Assembly: GCF_018130785.1 (NCBI RefSeq)
Contig: NZ_JAFCJT010000001.1
Coordinates: 992,001-1,056,000, forward strand
Origin: Bradyrhizobium liaoningense
Lineage (GTDB): Bacteria > Pseudomonadota > Alphaproteobacteria > Rhizobiales > Xanthobacteraceae
Direction of reading: 5' to 3'
Length of the DNA stretch: 64,000 nucleotides
This document shows positions 34,735 to 45,500 of this stretch, one piece after another; within the stretch, counting starts at the first letter, position 1, and every line of letters starts with the position of its first letter. The translations under genes and the position numbers were made by a program. A model generated the notes under the pieces. That model did not search any database, was not told the DNA's origin, and saw only the letters and a list, made by a program, of their open reading frames with translations.

Positions 34735-36258
34735 TCACCCGCGCGAGCGCTCCATGTCGAGCTCGGCCTTGAGACTATCGAGATCGCGATAGATCGAAGC
34801 GACTGCGAGCACACGTCCGTCCTTGCGGTACTTCAGCAGGCAGTCCTTGCCGTCGATGCTGCCGTCGATCGCAATGTGGTCAAAGCTTTCGGCGTGACCG
34901 ACATAGTTGATCGGGACGTCGTAATGCTGCGACCAGAAGAAGGGCACGGCGTCGAAGCGTTCGCGCTTGCCGAGCATGTTGCGCGCAGCGGCCTGGCCCT
35001 GCCGCTCGGCCACCACCCAGTGCTCGACGCGGATGTTCTGGCCCGAATGCGGATCGGGCCAGCGCGCGATGTCGCCGGCGGCGAAGATGCCTGATGCGCT
35101 GGTTTCGAGATACTCGTTCACGCTGACGCCGCGATCGGTGACGAGCCCCGCCTGCTCGACGAGCGCAAGGCGCGGCTTGACGCCGATCCCGACCACGACC
35201 AGATCGGCCTCGATCACGCCGCCGCTCTTCAGCGTCGCGCGGGTGCCGTCGAGCTTCTCGACGGTGTCCTTGAGGTGAAAATTGACGCCATTCTCTTCAT
35301 GCAGTGCGCGAACGAAATCGCCCATCTCGGGGCCGAGCACGCGCTGCATCGGCCGCTCCTCGGGCGCCACCACATGCACCTCGAGCTTGCGCGCCCGCAA
35401 GGAGGCCGCGACCTCGAGGCCAATGAAGCTGGCGCCGATCACCAGCGCGCGCTTCGCGGTGCCGGCCGCCTTGATGATGGCGCGGCTGTCGGCGACGGAG
35501 CGCAAGGTGTGGACATGTGGCTGGTTCGCGCCCGGAATCTGCAACCTGACGGGCTCGGCGCCGGTCGCGAGCAGCAGCCGGTCGAACGGCAGCCTGTCGC
35601 CATTGCCCAGCGAGACGTTGCGCGCCTTGGGATCGATCGCTGACACATCCGTGTTGAGCCTGAGATCGATGCCCGCGTCCTGATAATAGTCCTCGTCCCG
35701 CAGCGGCAGCCAATCCTCCGGTGCGCTGCCGGCGAGGTAATCCTTGGAGAGGTTGGGCCGGTCGACCGGCATCGCGCCGTCATTGCTCAGCATGGTGAGG
35801 GTGCCGGCAAAACCCTCGCGCCGAAGCGTCTCGGCCGCCGCGAAGCCGGCCGCGCCGCCGCCGACAATGACGAATTTTTCCGGCGTCGGCGCGCTGCGAT
35901 GAGCGGGTGATGGCTTCGGCGCCTCGCGCTTGCGCTGAACGATGATGTCGTCCCGATCGCGCGAGACCTCCCACACCGCGAGCGCATTCAGCGCCGGCGG
36001 ACGGGTGGCTTCGCCTGTGCGCAAGGCGAAGCAGGCGTGATGCCAGGGGCAGCGGATGGTATCACCGACCACCAGGCCTTCGGCGAGCGGGCCGTGGTAG
36101 TGGCTGCAAGCCGGCTCGATCGCAAAGACCTCGCTGCCGGCCTGCACCAGCAGCACATCCTCCTCGCCGACATGGCCGAGCAGTTTGCCGTCCTTGAATG
36201 TGGTCAGCGACACGCCTTTGGTCAGGTCGGGCCCGCTCGGCTTCTTGTCATCGGTCAT
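34735..36258 (-). CDS. Rieske/FAD-dependent NAD(P)H oxidoreductase (AIF-like)
   Basis: A 507-residue fusion. The N-terminal 100 residues are a Rieske [2Fe-2S] domain with ligands Cys51/His53 (CSHYHGPL) and Cys70/His73 (CPWHHACF). From about residue 128 there is a pyridine-nucleotide-disulfide reductase domain (VIVGGGAAGFAAAETLRREG, NAD-binding ALVIGASFIGLEVAASL, and FAD-binding GIFAAGDIARW). The redox-active disulfide of glutathione reductase is absent, as in ferredoxin reductases and AIF-like proteins. It probably passes electrons from NADH to a partner oxygenase or quinone; the partner is not evident. folE ends 19 bp upstream, so the two are co-transcribed. Confidence 0.88.
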   Translation of the reverse strand: MTDDKKPSGPDLTKGVSLTTFKDGKLLGHVGEEDVLLVQAGSEVFAIEPACSHYHGPLAEGLVVGDTIRCPWHHACFALRTGEATRPPALNALAVWEVSRDRDDIIVQRKREAPKPSPAHRSAPTPEKFVIVGGGAAGFAAAETLRREGFAGTLTMLSNDGAMPVDRPNLSKDYLAGSAPEDWLPLRDEDYYQDAGIDLRLNTDVSAIDPKARNVSLGNGDRLPFDRLLLATGAEPVRLQIPGANQPHVHTLRSVADSRAIIKAAGTAKRALVIGASFIGLEVAASLRARKLEVHVVAPEERPMQRVLGPEMGDFVRALHEENGVNFHLKDTVEKLDGTRATLKSGGVIEADLVVVGIGVKPRLALVEQAGLVTDRGVSVNEYLETSASGIFAAGDIARWPDPHSGQNIRVEHWVVAERQGQAAARNMLGKRERFDAVPFFWSQHYDVPINYVGHAESFDHIAIDGSIDGKDCLLKYRKDGRVLAVASIYRDLDSLKAELDMERSRG

Positions 36259-36277
36259 GGCGTTGCCTCCTTGCGGA

Positions 36278-36904
36278 TCAATCGTCCGAATTTGCCAGGC
36301 CCAGCAGTTCCTGCCGCGTCAGCGCATTGTCGCGGAACACGCCCAGCATGCGGCTGGTGACAAGATCGGTCCCGGGCTTGTGCGCGCCGCGCGTGGTCAT
36401 GCAGTGATGCGTCGCCTTGATGATGACGCCGACGCCTTCGGGCTGGAGCACATCGTTGATCGTGTTGGCGATCTGCGCGGTCATCTTCTCCTGGATCTGG
36501 AGGCGCTTGGCGTAGACATCCACCACCCGCGCAAGCTTGCTGATGCCGACGACGCGACCTTGCGGGATATAGGCGACCCAGGCGCGCCCGACGATCGGCG
36601 CCATGTGGTGCTCGCAATGGCTTTCGAAGCGAACACCGCGCAGGACGATCATCTCGTCATAGCCCTCGATCTCCTCGAAAGTCTTTTGCAGGATTTCCGT
36701 CGGATCCTGCGCATAGCCGGAAAAATATTCCTCGAAGGCGCGCGCGACCCGGTCCGGCGTGTCGTGCAAGCCGTCGCGCGCGGGATCATCGCCGGCCCAG
36801 CGGATCATGGTCCGGACCGCCTGCTCGACCTCCGCCCTGTCCGGCCGTTCGCACGGCGCCTGCGCGACCGCGACACGCTCCAACCTGCGCGCTTGTGACG
36901 TCAT
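36278..36904 (-). CDS. folE: GTP cyclohydrolase I
   Basis: A 208-residue FolE that converts GTP to dihydroneopterin triphosphate for folate or pterin synthesis. Zinc ligands are visible as Cys97 and His100 ([10 protein letters not shown]) and Cys168 ([10 protein letters not shown]). Other blocks are [15 protein letters not shown] and [18 protein letters not shown]. The ATG at 36904 has a strong AGGGGAGG site upstream and trims ten residues from the longest frame. It heads an apparent two-gene unit with the Rieske reductase. Confidence 0.96.
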   Translation of the reverse strand: MTSQARRLERVAVAQAPCERPDRAEVEQAVRTMIRWAGDDPARDGLHDTPDRVARAFEEYFSGYAQDPTEILQKTFEEIEGYDEMIVLRGVRFESHCEHHMAPIVGRAWVAYIPQGRVVGISKLARVVDVYAKRLQIQEKMTAQIANTINDVLQPEGVGVIIKATHHCMTTRGAHKPGTDLVTSRMLGVFRDNALTRQELLGLANSDD

Positions 36905-37014
36905 CAATGGCCTCCCCTGCAACGAGCCGCACAAAAAGACGGCCCCTCAGCTTGGACGGCTGCAATCGCAAAAGGTTCCCAAGATCAGGAAAAATCGGAA
37001 GGGCGGGCCCTGAA

Positions 37015-37142
37015 GACCCTCATGGTGAGGAGCGCGAAGCGCATCTCCGGACGATGCGCCGCATCGCCGGGAGAACCATGCAGGCCCGGCTGGGGCCGTC
37101 ATCCCTAGAGACACCCGCTTGGCAGGGTCCTCAGGGTGAGGG
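37015..37142. repeat. Imperfect inverted repeat, Bradyrhizobium-type intergenic element
   Basis: CCCTCATGGTGAGGAGC at the left end pairs imperfectly with GGTCCTCAGGGTGAGGG at the right end. It occupies most of the gap between folE and the alpha/beta hydrolase gene and reaches that gene's stop codon. The layout matches a multicopy element I recall from this genus. Confidence 0.6.
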
Positions 37143-38030
37143 TTGAGCAGCCTTCCGCACGTCGAGCACGGCCTGCGCCCATTCGGTGGGGCGCTCCTGC
37201 GGGAGGTTATGGCCGGCACCAGCGAACACGCGGCGTTCGAAGACCCCCTCGAACTTGCGCGCGTGACTGATGGTGCCGGGGTTGACGCCGTCGCTGTCGC
37301 CGTCGATCGCGATGGTGGGAACGCGGACCGGCGGCTGCGCGGCGAGTTTTGCCTCGATCGCGGCATAGGCGGGATCGCCCTCGACCAGTGCGTAGCGGTG
37401 GCGATAGGAATGGATGACGACGTCGACGAAATCAGGATTGTCGAACGACACGGCGCTTGTCTCAAAGGTCGCGTCGTCGAAGGCCCATTTCGGCGACCAC
37501 ATCGCCCAGAGCTGGCGCGCAAAGCCGCGCCGGTCGCGCTCCAGCGCACAGCGGCCGCGCTCGTTGTGGAAGAGATATTGATACCAGAGCGCGGCTTCCT
37601 CCGACGGTGAAGCCGGCTCCATCGAACGCGCGATGTTCTGGATGTTGTAGGAATTGCCGGAGACCAGCCCGATCACGCGCTCGGGATGCAGCACCGAGAC
37701 CACGCAGGCCGCGCGCCCGCCCCAATCGTAACCGCCGACGACCGCGCGCCCGATGTGAAGCGCATCCATGAAAGCCAGCAGATCGGCGCCGAGCGCCGCC
37801 TGCTCGCCCGAGCGCAGCGTCCCGGCGGACCGGAAACGCGTCGGCCCGTAGCCGCGCAGCCACGGCACAAGCACCCGCGCGCCTGCTTCTGCAATGATCG
37901 GCGCGGTCTCGGCATAGGCGTTCACATCATAGGGAAAGCCGTGCCCCATGATGCAGGGCCAGCCATCCGGGGCGCCGTATTCGAGATAGGCGATGTCGAG
38001 AACGTCGGTGGCGATTGTTTTTTGTTGCAT
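37131..38030 (-). CDS. Alpha/beta hydrolase
   Basis: A 299-residue hydrolase. The oxyanion region is HGFPYD, the nucleophile elbow is GGYDWGGRA with Asp as nucleophile, as in epoxide hydrolases and haloalkane dehalogenases, and the C-terminal histidine is in GAGHNLPQE. The substrate is unknown. The ATG at 38030 opens the conserved QQKTIATDVLDIAYLEYG; a frame 66 bases longer runs into a repeat element. It is not obviously linked to its neighbours. Confidence 0.85.
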   Translation of the reverse strand: MQQKTIATDVLDIAYLEYGAPDGWPCIMGHGFPYDVNAYAETAPIIAEAGARVLVPWLRGYGPTRFRSAGTLRSGEQAALGADLLAFMDALHIGRAVVGGYDWGGRAACVVSVLHPERVIGLVSGNSYNIQNIARSMEPASPSEEAALWYQYLFHNERGRCALERDRRGFARQLWAMWSPKWAFDDATFETSAVSFDNPDFVDVVIHSYRHRYALVEGDPAYAAIEAKLAAQPPVRVPTIAIDGDSDGVNPGTISHARKFEGVFERRVFAGAGHNLPQERPTEWAQAVLDVRKAAQPSP

Positions 38031-38054
38031 GATTTGCTCACGGAGTGAGAGGCC

Positions 38055-38121
38055 GTAGCCCGCATGGAGCGAAGCGGAATGCGCGAACGCCAGCATCCGC
38101 GAATCCCGGATTTCGGGCTAC
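38055..38121. repeat. Short intergenic repeat with GTAGCCCG/CGGGCTAC ends
   Basis: Perfect 8-base inverted ends enclose the 67-bp gap between the alpha/beta hydrolase and HD-domain genes. The internal GCATGGAGCGAAGCGGAATG resembles a repeat type common in Bradyrhizobium intergenic DNA. Confidence 0.6.
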
Positions 38122-38130
38122 AGGGCCGAC

Positions 38131-38958
38131 TTATTTCTGCGGGCCGGACAGCGAGATGTCGCGCTCGGCGCGGAACACGTTGCTGTAGAGGTTGGCGATC
38201 CACTGCCGGCCGATCTCGGTCTTGTTGAGGTAGCCGATCTCGGTCTGGATGTGCGGTGCGACGCTGTTCCAGTAGAATTGCGGATAGCGGTTCACGATGT
38301 CGGCGGGCGAGTCGTAGCCGAGCTGGCGGTTGATCCCGACCTCCTCGAACTCGTAATAGAGTGCATTGGCCTTGCGCAGATAGTTGGGATCGCCGAGCTG
38401 GCCGATGAAATCCGCAGCGCGCAGGATCGACGCTTCGTCGTCATACTCCTGCCCTTCGCGCGCGGGGAAACGCGTGCCCTCGATCGCGCGCGCAATGCGC
38501 TCGCTGTCGATGCCGTGGACATGCGGCAGCCGGCGCCGCACGAAAAGCTTCGAGCGATCAACGTGATACATCATCAGACTGGCATCCGAGGCACCGCGCT
38601 GCAGCGACACCTTGGTGCCGGCATCATCGATGATGAAGCCGTCTTCGTCATCCTCGGGAAATAGACCGCGGACATAGCCGATGTCGTGAGCAAGGCAGGC
38701 AATCAGGATATGGAGGTAGTCCTCCGCAGCGAGATGAACGTGGAGATTACGTCCCGTCAGGATCGCCTGAGCTGCCAGGGTCACCAGCATGGTATGCTCG
38801 ATGTTGTGATACAGCGCGTCGCTGTTGCCGATGCATTCCATCGCGGTGCGCGTCGAGCCTTCGAGCACCCTGGCATAGGACTCGTCGAACCGGCGGCGCA
38901 TGAACGTCCCAAGCATCTTTTCGAGGGTTTCGGCCGCCAGTCTCGGCAACGTCATCAT
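38131..38958 (-). CDS. HD-domain phosphohydrolase-like protein
   Basis: A 275-residue protein. The HD superfamily metal ligands are visible as the histidines of YHNIEHTMLV and the His-Asp pair in CLAHDIGYVRG. Further acidic and histidine residues follow (YHVDRSKLF, AADFIGQLGDP). These proteins hydrolyse phosphodiester or nucleotide bonds using divalent metals; the substrate is not predictable. The ATG at 38958 (MMTLPRLAAETLEKM) was chosen because upstream in-frame sequence is shadow from the neighbouring transglutaminase region. It lies 217 bp downstream of the transglutaminase gene on the same strand and could belong to that unit. Confidence 0.75.
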   Translation of the reverse strand: MMTLPRLAAETLEKMLGTFMRRRFDESYARVLEGSTRTAMECIGNSDALYHNIEHTMLVTLAAQAILTGRNLHVHLAAEDYLHILIACLAHDIGYVRGLFPEDDEDGFIIDDAGTKVSLQRGASDASLMMYHVDRSKLFVRRRLPHVHGIDSERIARAIEGTRFPAREGQEYDDEASILRAADFIGQLGDPNYLRKANALYYEFEEVGINRQLGYDSPADIVNRYPQFYWNSVAPHIQTEIGYLNKTEIGRQWIANLYSNVFRAERDISLSGPQK

Positions 38959-39175
38959 AGATGCAGCCCCGCTCGTCGGTGGTGTCCCACGCCAACTCCC
39001 GACGTTCCATTCGTGTCCTCGACGCAACGGCCAGCATAGCCCATCTTGGGCCGAGTGACCAAACCCCGGGACGAAATTACGGAAATATGTTGCTGTTTTG
39101 CTCCGCGACATCACGGTTGCGGTCGGGGCGCGATACACCCTGGCGGCAGAGGGCGACAGGCCGGCAAGACCGCTT

Positions 39176-40054
39176 TCATTCCACCAGCAACACGTCCACG
39201 GCGACGCCGAGCTTCTGCTTCGGCGAGCCGACGATGACGCCGTCGACCGGCGAGACGTCGGAAAAGTCGCGGCCGACCGCGAGCACGATATGGTCGTTGG
39301 CGACAAGCAGATCGTTGGTCGGATCGAAATCGACCCAGCCAAGCTCGGCCCCGCACCACAGCGACACCCAGGCATGGGTGGCATCGGCGCCCTGCAGACG
39401 CGGCTGGCCCGGCGGCGGAATGGTGCGCAGATAGCCGCTGACATAGGCCGCCGGGAGGCCGAGCCCACGCAGCCCTGCGATCATCACATGGGCGAAGTCC
39501 TGGCAAACGCCGTGGCGCTTGTCGAAGACCTCGCCAAGCGGCGTCGAGATCACCGTCGCCTTCGGATCGTAGCGGAATTCGGTGCGGATGCGATGCATGA
39601 GATCGGCCGCGCCGGCAAGGATGCCTGCGCCGGGCGCAAAGCTCGTGGCCGCATAGGCGCTGACGGGACGCAGCACCGGCACCAACGGGCTCGCAAAGAC
39701 ATAGCCGACCGGCGAGGACGGCCCGAGGCTCGTCGCTTCAAATGCGATGTCGCGGATGCTCTCCCAGGACGGGCTGACGGCATCGCGCGCGGGCGGCCGT
39801 CGCGAGACGGAGACGCGCGAGCGCGAGTCGATGCGCAAATTGCGATGCGCGGCTTCGATCACGACGCTCTCGGTCAGGGTGCCGAAGAAATCGCGCCGCA
39901 CATTGCGCTCGGTGGGGCGCGGACGGATCTCGACATGGTGCGAGATCAGCTCCTGGCCGTGGCCGCTGTTCGGCTCCAGCCGCAGCGTGCAGCGGGCGAA
40001 GCTGACCGGACTCTCGTATTCGTAAGTCGTGACGTGCCGGATGTCGTAGATCAC
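39176..40054 (-). CDS. Transglutaminase-like cysteine peptidase
   Basis: A 292-residue protein with an N-terminal beta domain (IYDIRHVTTYEYESPVSFA) and a transglutaminase core. The catalytic triad is Cys184 (GVCQDFAHVM), His227 (THAWVSLW) and Asp in WVDFDPTND. The start is a GTG at 40054 overlapping the stop of the ATP-grasp gene (GTGA), a coupled junction. Bacterial relatives act as amidases, peptidases or peptide ligases in operons with circularly permuted ATP-grasp and alpha-E proteins, as here. Confidence 0.88.
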   Translation of the reverse strand: MIYDIRHVTTYEYESPVSFARCTLRLEPNSGHGQELISHHVEIRPRPTERNVRRDFFGTLTESVVIEAAHRNLRIDSRSRVSVSRRPPARDAVSPSWESIRDIAFEATSLGPSSPVGYVFASPLVPVLRPVSAYAATSFAPGAGILAGAADLMHRIRTEFRYDPKATVISTPLGEVFDKRHGVCQDFAHVMIAGLRGLGLPAAYVSGYLRTIPPPGQPRLQGADATHAWVSLWCGAELGWVDFDPTNDLLVANDHIVLAVGRDFSDVSPVDGVIVGSPKQKLGVAVDVLLVE

Positions 40055-42564
40055 GCCAGCCCCGTCAGCTTTTCCGGCCGGCTGGCATTGGGACCATGCG
40101 GGAAGTAATGCTGCCCGATCGCCTCGGCGAGGCCGAGCAGATCCTGCTCCAGCGCGAACAGCGTCTTGACCTCGAGCTTCTCGGCCTCCGCGGTCGCAAG
40201 CATCGCCTGCATTGCCACCGCAAGCCGTTGCGGCTTCTCGATCAGGCCGTGCTCCTTGAGGCTTGGCAGCGCCGCGATGTGCTCGTTCAGCGTCGTCACC
40301 TGGAACGCGACCGAACGCGGATTGTAGCTGTCGAGCACGGCGAGATCGCGCACCGGAGCCAGAATCGGCGCCAGCAGGTAACGCGAGCGGTAGGTGATCT
40401 GGCAATCCACCAGCGTCAGCAGGATATCGAGATCCTCGTCGCCGGCCTCGTCGTAGGCGAACTGGCGCGCAAAGCGCGTGGTGTTGATGGCGCGCTCGGT
40501 GCGGCGGCCGATGTCGAGGAAGCGCCAGCCGGCGGCGCGGTTCATGTTCTCCTGCGCCAGGCCTGCAAAACTCGCAAGCTCCTGTAAGGTCAGCTCGGCC
40601 GCGCTCACCACGCTGTCGTCGTCCTCGACCTCGTAGGCCAGGCGCTCGGCCATCTCGGTGATGACCTGCCAGGCGTCGGGCGACAGCCGCTCGCGCAGGG
40701 ATGTCGCCGTGCGCTGCGCCGCGCGCACCAGCGACAGCGCCGAGCCGAAACGCTCCGGGCTCTGCAACGCTTCGGCGACGATGCGCCCCGGCGCCGCGCG
40801 CGAGGCCTGCGAGATCGCGCCCCAGGCCACCAGCAGGCGCTGGATCCGATCCGCCGATTGCAGCGAGGCCGCGGTGCCCTTGTTGGGTCCGCTCGGCGAG
40901 CCCAATGCGCGCACCAGCCGCAGCGTTGCTTCGGCACGTTCGAGATAGCGGCCGAGCCAGAACAGATTGTCCGCGGCGCGGCTCGGCAGCACGCCGGCGA
41001 TGCGGCGAATCCGCACCTTGTCGGTTGCAGGCAGCAGCGTCGCGGTCGAGACCTTCTTGTCAGAGACCACCCAGACGTCGGCGGCGCGCGCGCCGTCGCC
41101 CATCGACACCGCGCGCGCATCCGCCTGCTCGGCGATGCGACAGAAGCCGCCGGGCATGATGGCCCAGCCGTCGGGCGTGGCGGCCGCGAACACGCGCAGC
41201 ACGAACGGACGCGGCGTGAGCTGTCCGTGCTCCCACACCGGCATGGTCGAGAGCCGCACCACCTCCTGGCCGACATAGTCCATGCCCCGCGCGGCGATGC
41301 CGTCGATCAGGCGCTGGCGTCCGCCGGCGTCGAGCTCGTTCGCGAGTACCGGGCCATTGCTGTCGAAGCCGGGAACGCCGCGCCGGTAGGCGCCCTCGAT
41401 CGCGACCTCGTCGAGCCGTGACAACACCTCGTCGCGCGCCGAACGCTGGCCGCACCACCAGGTCGCGATATGCGGCATCTTCAGCTCTTCGCCGAGCAGG
41501 CGGCGGCTCAGGGCCGGCAGGAAGCCGAGCAGCGCGCGCGCCTCCAGCACGCCCGAGCCCGGCATGTTGGCGACGACGACGCCATCCTTGCGCAGCACGT
41601 CGATCAGGCCGGGTACACCGAGCCGCGAGGAAGCATCGAGCTCGAGCGGATCGAGCGAGTTGGAATCGACCCGGCGCAGCAGCACGTCGAGCCGCTTGAG
41701 GCCGGCGACGGTGCGGATGTGGATACGGTTGTCGCTGACGGCGAGATCGTCGCCCTCGACCAGCAGGAAACCGAGATAGCGCGCCAGGGTCGCGTGCTCG
41801 AAATAAGTCTCGCTGAAGCTGCCCGGCGTGAGCACGCCGATGCGCGGCTCGTCGCGGTCGGCGCGCGCACGAAGACTGTCGCGGAACGCTTCGAAGAACG
41901 GCGCGACGCGCGGCACGTTCATCGACTTGTAGAGGTCGGAGAAGGCGCGCGAGAGCACCAGGCGGTTCTCCAGCGCATAGCCCGCCCCCGACGGCGCCTG
42001 CGTGCGGTCGCCCAACACCCACCAGCGCCCGTCGGGCCCGCGGCCGACATCGGCCGCATAGAGCGAGAGATAGCGCCCGCCCGGCGGCGGCACGCCGCAG
42101 ACGGGACGGAGATATTCGGGGCTGCCGGCGATCGCGGCCGCCGGCAATGCGCCTTCCGCGACCAGCCGCCCCTCGCCATAGATGTCGCGCAGCACGAGCT
42201 CGAGCAGCTCGGCGCGCTGGGTGATGCCAGCGGAAAGCTGCTTCCAGTCGGCCTCGTCGATCAGCAGCGGCAGATGGCTGATCGACCAGGGCCGATCGGC
42301 GCTGTCGCCGGGCGCACGGTAGGTGACGCCGGCCTCGCGGAGGTGGCGATCGGCCATGCCAAACCGCCGTTCGATCTCGTCCGGCGCGAGCGCACCGAAG
42401 GCGTCGAAGAAGCGGCTCCAGACCGCGCGGGGGGCGCCGTCGGGCCCCAGGAACTCGTCGGGAATGCCGGGCAGACGGCTATAGTCGCGGACCCATTGCG
42501 CGAGGCGGCGCTGGCCTTGCGCCCTACCCGTCTGGTCGTTTTCCTCGGCTGCGCCTTCGCCCAT
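40051..42564 (-). CDS. Circularly permuted type 2 ATP-grasp / alpha-E fusion protein
   Basis: An 837-residue protein. The N-terminal 470 or so residues are a circularly permuted ATP-grasp ligase (VGTPGS-like glycine-rich and RRVDSNSLDPLELDASSRLG blocks; WCGQRSARDEVLSRLDEVAIEG). The C-terminal 320 residues are the helical alpha-E (DUF403) domain, beginning RIAGVLPSRAADNLFWLGRYLERAEATLRL. In many bacteria these are two genes; here they are fused. ATP-grasp enzymes form carboxylate-amine bonds, so the product is presumably a short peptide or amide. Start: the ATG at 42564 has GGGAGAGG just upstream and is better than the TTG at 42582. Confidence 0.88.
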   Translation of the reverse strand: MGEGAAEENDQTGRAQGQRRLAQWVRDYSRLPGIPDEFLGPDGAPRAVWSRFFDAFGALAPDEIERRFGMADRHLREAGVTYRAPGDSADRPWSISHLPLLIDEADWKQLSAGITQRAELLELVLRDIYGEGRLVAEGALPAAAIAGSPEYLRPVCGVPPPGGRYLSLYAADVGRGPDGRWWVLGDRTQAPSGAGYALENRLVLSRAFSDLYKSMNVPRVAPFFEAFRDSLRARADRDEPRIGVLTPGSFSETYFEHATLARYLGFLLVEGDDLAVSDNRIHIRTVAGLKRLDVLLRRVDSNSLDPLELDASSRLGVPGLIDVLRKDGVVVANMPGSGVLEARALLGFLPALSRRLLGEELKMPHIATWWCGQRSARDEVLSRLDEVAIEGAYRRGVPGFDSNGPVLANELDAGGRQRLIDGIAARGMDYVGQEVVRLSTMPVWEHGQLTPRPFVLRVFAAATPDGWAIMPGGFCRIAEQADARAVSMGDGARAADVWVVSDKKVSTATLLPATDKVRIRRIAGVLPSRAADNLFWLGRYLERAEATLRLVRALGSPSGPNKGTAASLQSADRIQRLLVAWGAISQASRAAPGRIVAEALQSPERFGSALSLVRAAQRTATSLRERLSPDAWQVITEMAERLAYEVEDDDSVVSAAELTLQELASFAGLAQENMNRAAGWRFLDIGRRTERAINTTRFARQFAYDEAGDEDLDILLTLVDCQITYRSRYLLAPILAPVRDLAVLDSYNPRSVAFQVTTLNEHIAALPSLKEHGLIEKPQRLAVAMQAMLATAEAEKLEVKTLFALEQDLLGLAEAIGQHYFPHGPNASRPEKLTGLA

Positions 42565-42567
42565 GCG

Positions 42568-42575
42568 CCTCTCCC
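42568..42575 (-). promoter_or_regulatory. Ribosome binding site setting the ATP-grasp/alpha-E start
   Basis: GGGAGAGG on the minus strand, three bases before the ATG at 42564 (close spacing). A TTG 18 bases further upstream would place this site inside the coding region. Confidence 0.55.
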
Positions 42576-42591
42576 TGCCCAACCCTCACAC

Positions 42592-45500
42592 TCATTGCAG
42601 GAGCGGGGTCCGCAAGTCGAGGGTCAGCGGAAACTCATTTGTGCGTTCCTCGGGCGGCGGCTGCATCGGACCGGGCGTATGGCCGTGGTCCTGGAAGCGC
42701 GCCAGCCGCCGCGCCTCGGCCTCGTAGGTGTTGACGGGCTTGGTGTCGTAGCTACGGCCGCCGGGATGGGCGACGTGATAGACGCAGCCGCCGAGCGAGC
42801 GGCCGTTCCAGGTATCGATCAGGTCAAAAGTCAGTGGCGCGTGAACCGGGATGGTCGGGTGCAGGCCGGAGGCCGGCTGCCAGGCCTTGAAACGGACGCC
42901 AGCCACGGCCTCCGCCGAGCGGCCGGTCGACGTCATCGGCAGGCGGCGGCCGTTGCAGGTCACGACGTGGCGGCCCTCGACAAAGCCCTCAGCTTTCACC
43001 TGAAGCCGTTCGACCGAACTGTCGACGTAGCGCACCGTGCCGCCGGCCGAGCCCTCCTCGCCCAGCACGTGCCACGGCTCCAGCGCCTGACGCAGCTCCA
43101 GCGTCACACCGCCATGATGGACGCGGCCGAAGGCGGGGAAACGGAATTCGAGCTGGGCCAGATACCATTCTGGCTCAAAGGGATAGCCGGACTCCTTCAA
43201 CTCAGAAAGCACTTCAAGAAAATCCTGCCAGATGAAGTGAGGCAGCATGAAGCGATCATGCAGCGCAGTGCCCCAGCGCACGAACTTGCCTTGTTGCGGC
43301 TCGCGCCAGAATTTTGCGATCAGCGCCCGGATCAGCAACTGCTGCGCCAGCGACATGCGCGGATCGGGCGGCATTTCGAGCGCGCGGAATTCGACGAGGC
43401 CGAGCCGGCCCGTGGAGCCATCCGGCGAATAGAGCTTGTCGATGCAGATCTCGGCGCGGTGGGTGTTGCCGGTGATGTCGACCAGCAGGTGGCGGAACAG
43501 CCGGTCCACCAGCCACAGCGGCGTCTGGTAACCCGGCGGCGGCACATGCGAGAGCGCGATCTCCAGCTCGTAGATGCTGTCGTGCCGGGCTTCGTCGATG
43601 CGCGGCGCCTGGCTGGTCGGGCCGATGAACAGGCCGGAGAAGAAATAGGACAGCGACGGATGCCGCTGCCAGTACAGCACGAGGCTCTTCAACAGATCGG
43701 GACGGCGCAGGAATGGCGAATCCTGCGGTGAGGAGCCGCCGACCACGACATGATTGCCGCCGCCGGTGCCGGTGTGGCGGCCGTCGACCAGAAAGCGGTT
43801 CGCGCCGAGACGCACCTTGCCGGCATCCTCATAGAGGCCCGAGGTGATGTCGACCGCGTCGCGCCAGCTCTTCGCCGGCTGGATGTTGATCTCGATCACG
43901 CCGGGATCCGGCGTCACCTTGATGACCTCGATGCGCGGGTCGAACGGCGGCGGATAGCCTTCGACATGGACCTGGAGCTGCATCTCCTCGGCGGTGGCTT
44001 CAAGCGCCGCGATCAGTTCGAGATAATCCTCGATGCGCTCGACCGGCGGCATGAAGGCGCAGAGTACGCCGTCGCGGACTTCGACCGACATCGCAGTGCG
44101 GACCGGTACCGACGTGTTGAGATGCTCGGGCGCGACCCGCGGCGAAGCCTCCGGGCGCGCGGCGAGGGTGAACACCGGCAGCCTGCCCCGCGGCTCCAAC
44201 GGATCCTGCTCGACGATGTAAGGATATTGGTTGGGCGGGACGTAGCCGAGCGAACCGATCGGCAGGCGCAGGCCCAAAGGTGAATCGCCCGGCGTCAGGA
44301 ACAAATGATTGCGCCGGAGCTGCCAGCGCTCGCTGCGCCAGCGCGGCGGCGCGTTCCAGCGTTGCACCGGCAGCACGAAGCCGCGTGGGGTATTGAGGCC
44401 CTGCTCGAACACACGCGCGATGCGTGCACGTGCCTCTGGATCGGACAATTTGGCGTCGGACGGATCGACGTTGACGGGAAGTTCGGCTTCCTTCTGGAGC
44501 CAAAGCGCGGTGTCCTCATAGGCCGGCATGATGTAGCCGGGATCGAGCCCGAGCCGCTGCGCCGTACCTTCCATGAAGGTCTCGGCGTCCTTCACCTGCG
44601 CGGGCCGCGGATTTTCGATTTTGGCGATGAGGTCGGCGTTCTTCCAGATCGGCACGCCGTCCTTGCGCCAGTACAGGCCGAAGGCCCAGCGCGGCAGGCT
44701 CTCGCCGGGATACCATTTGCCCTGGCCGTAATGCAAAAGGCCGCCCGGCGCGAAGCGCGTACGCAAGCGGCGGATCAGGTCGTCGCCAAGCGCACGCTTG
44801 GTGGGACCGACGGCCTCGGTGTTCCACTCCGCCGCTTCGAGATCGTCGACCGAGACGAAGGTCGGCTCGCCGCCCATGGTGAGCCGCACGTCCTGCGCGG
44901 CAAGATCGCCATCGACCTGCTCGCCGAGATCGTTGAGCCGCGCCCAGGATTCGTCGGAGAACGGCTTTGTGATGCGCGGCGCTTCGCGGATGCGGCGGAC
45001 GCTCATGTCGAACTCGAACTCGACTTCGGCAAAGCCGGCGCCACCGGAGATCGGCGCCGCCGAACGATAATGCGGCGTGGCCGCAACCGGGATGTGCCCC
45101 TCGCCCGCAAGCATGCCGGAGGTCGCGTCGAACCCGATCCAGCCCGCGCCGGGCAGATAGACCTCGGCCCAGGCGTGCAGGTCGGTAAAATCGTTCTCGA
45201 CTTCCGGCGGACCCTCGATCGGATCGATGTCGGGACGGATCTGGATCAGGTAGCCGGAGACGAAGCGGGCGGCGAGACCGAGATGACGCAGGGTCTGGAT
45301 CAGGAGCCATGCGGAGTCGCGGCATGAGCCGGCACCGGAGGAGAGCGTCTCCTCCGGCGTCTGCACGCCGGGCTCCATGCGGATGATGTAGCGGACGTGC
45401 TTCTGAAGCTCGCGATTGAGATCGACCAGGAAGTTGACGGTGTTCGGGGCTTCGTGCGGGATCGTGTCGAGAAATTTCGCGAACAGGCGATCGGGCTTTA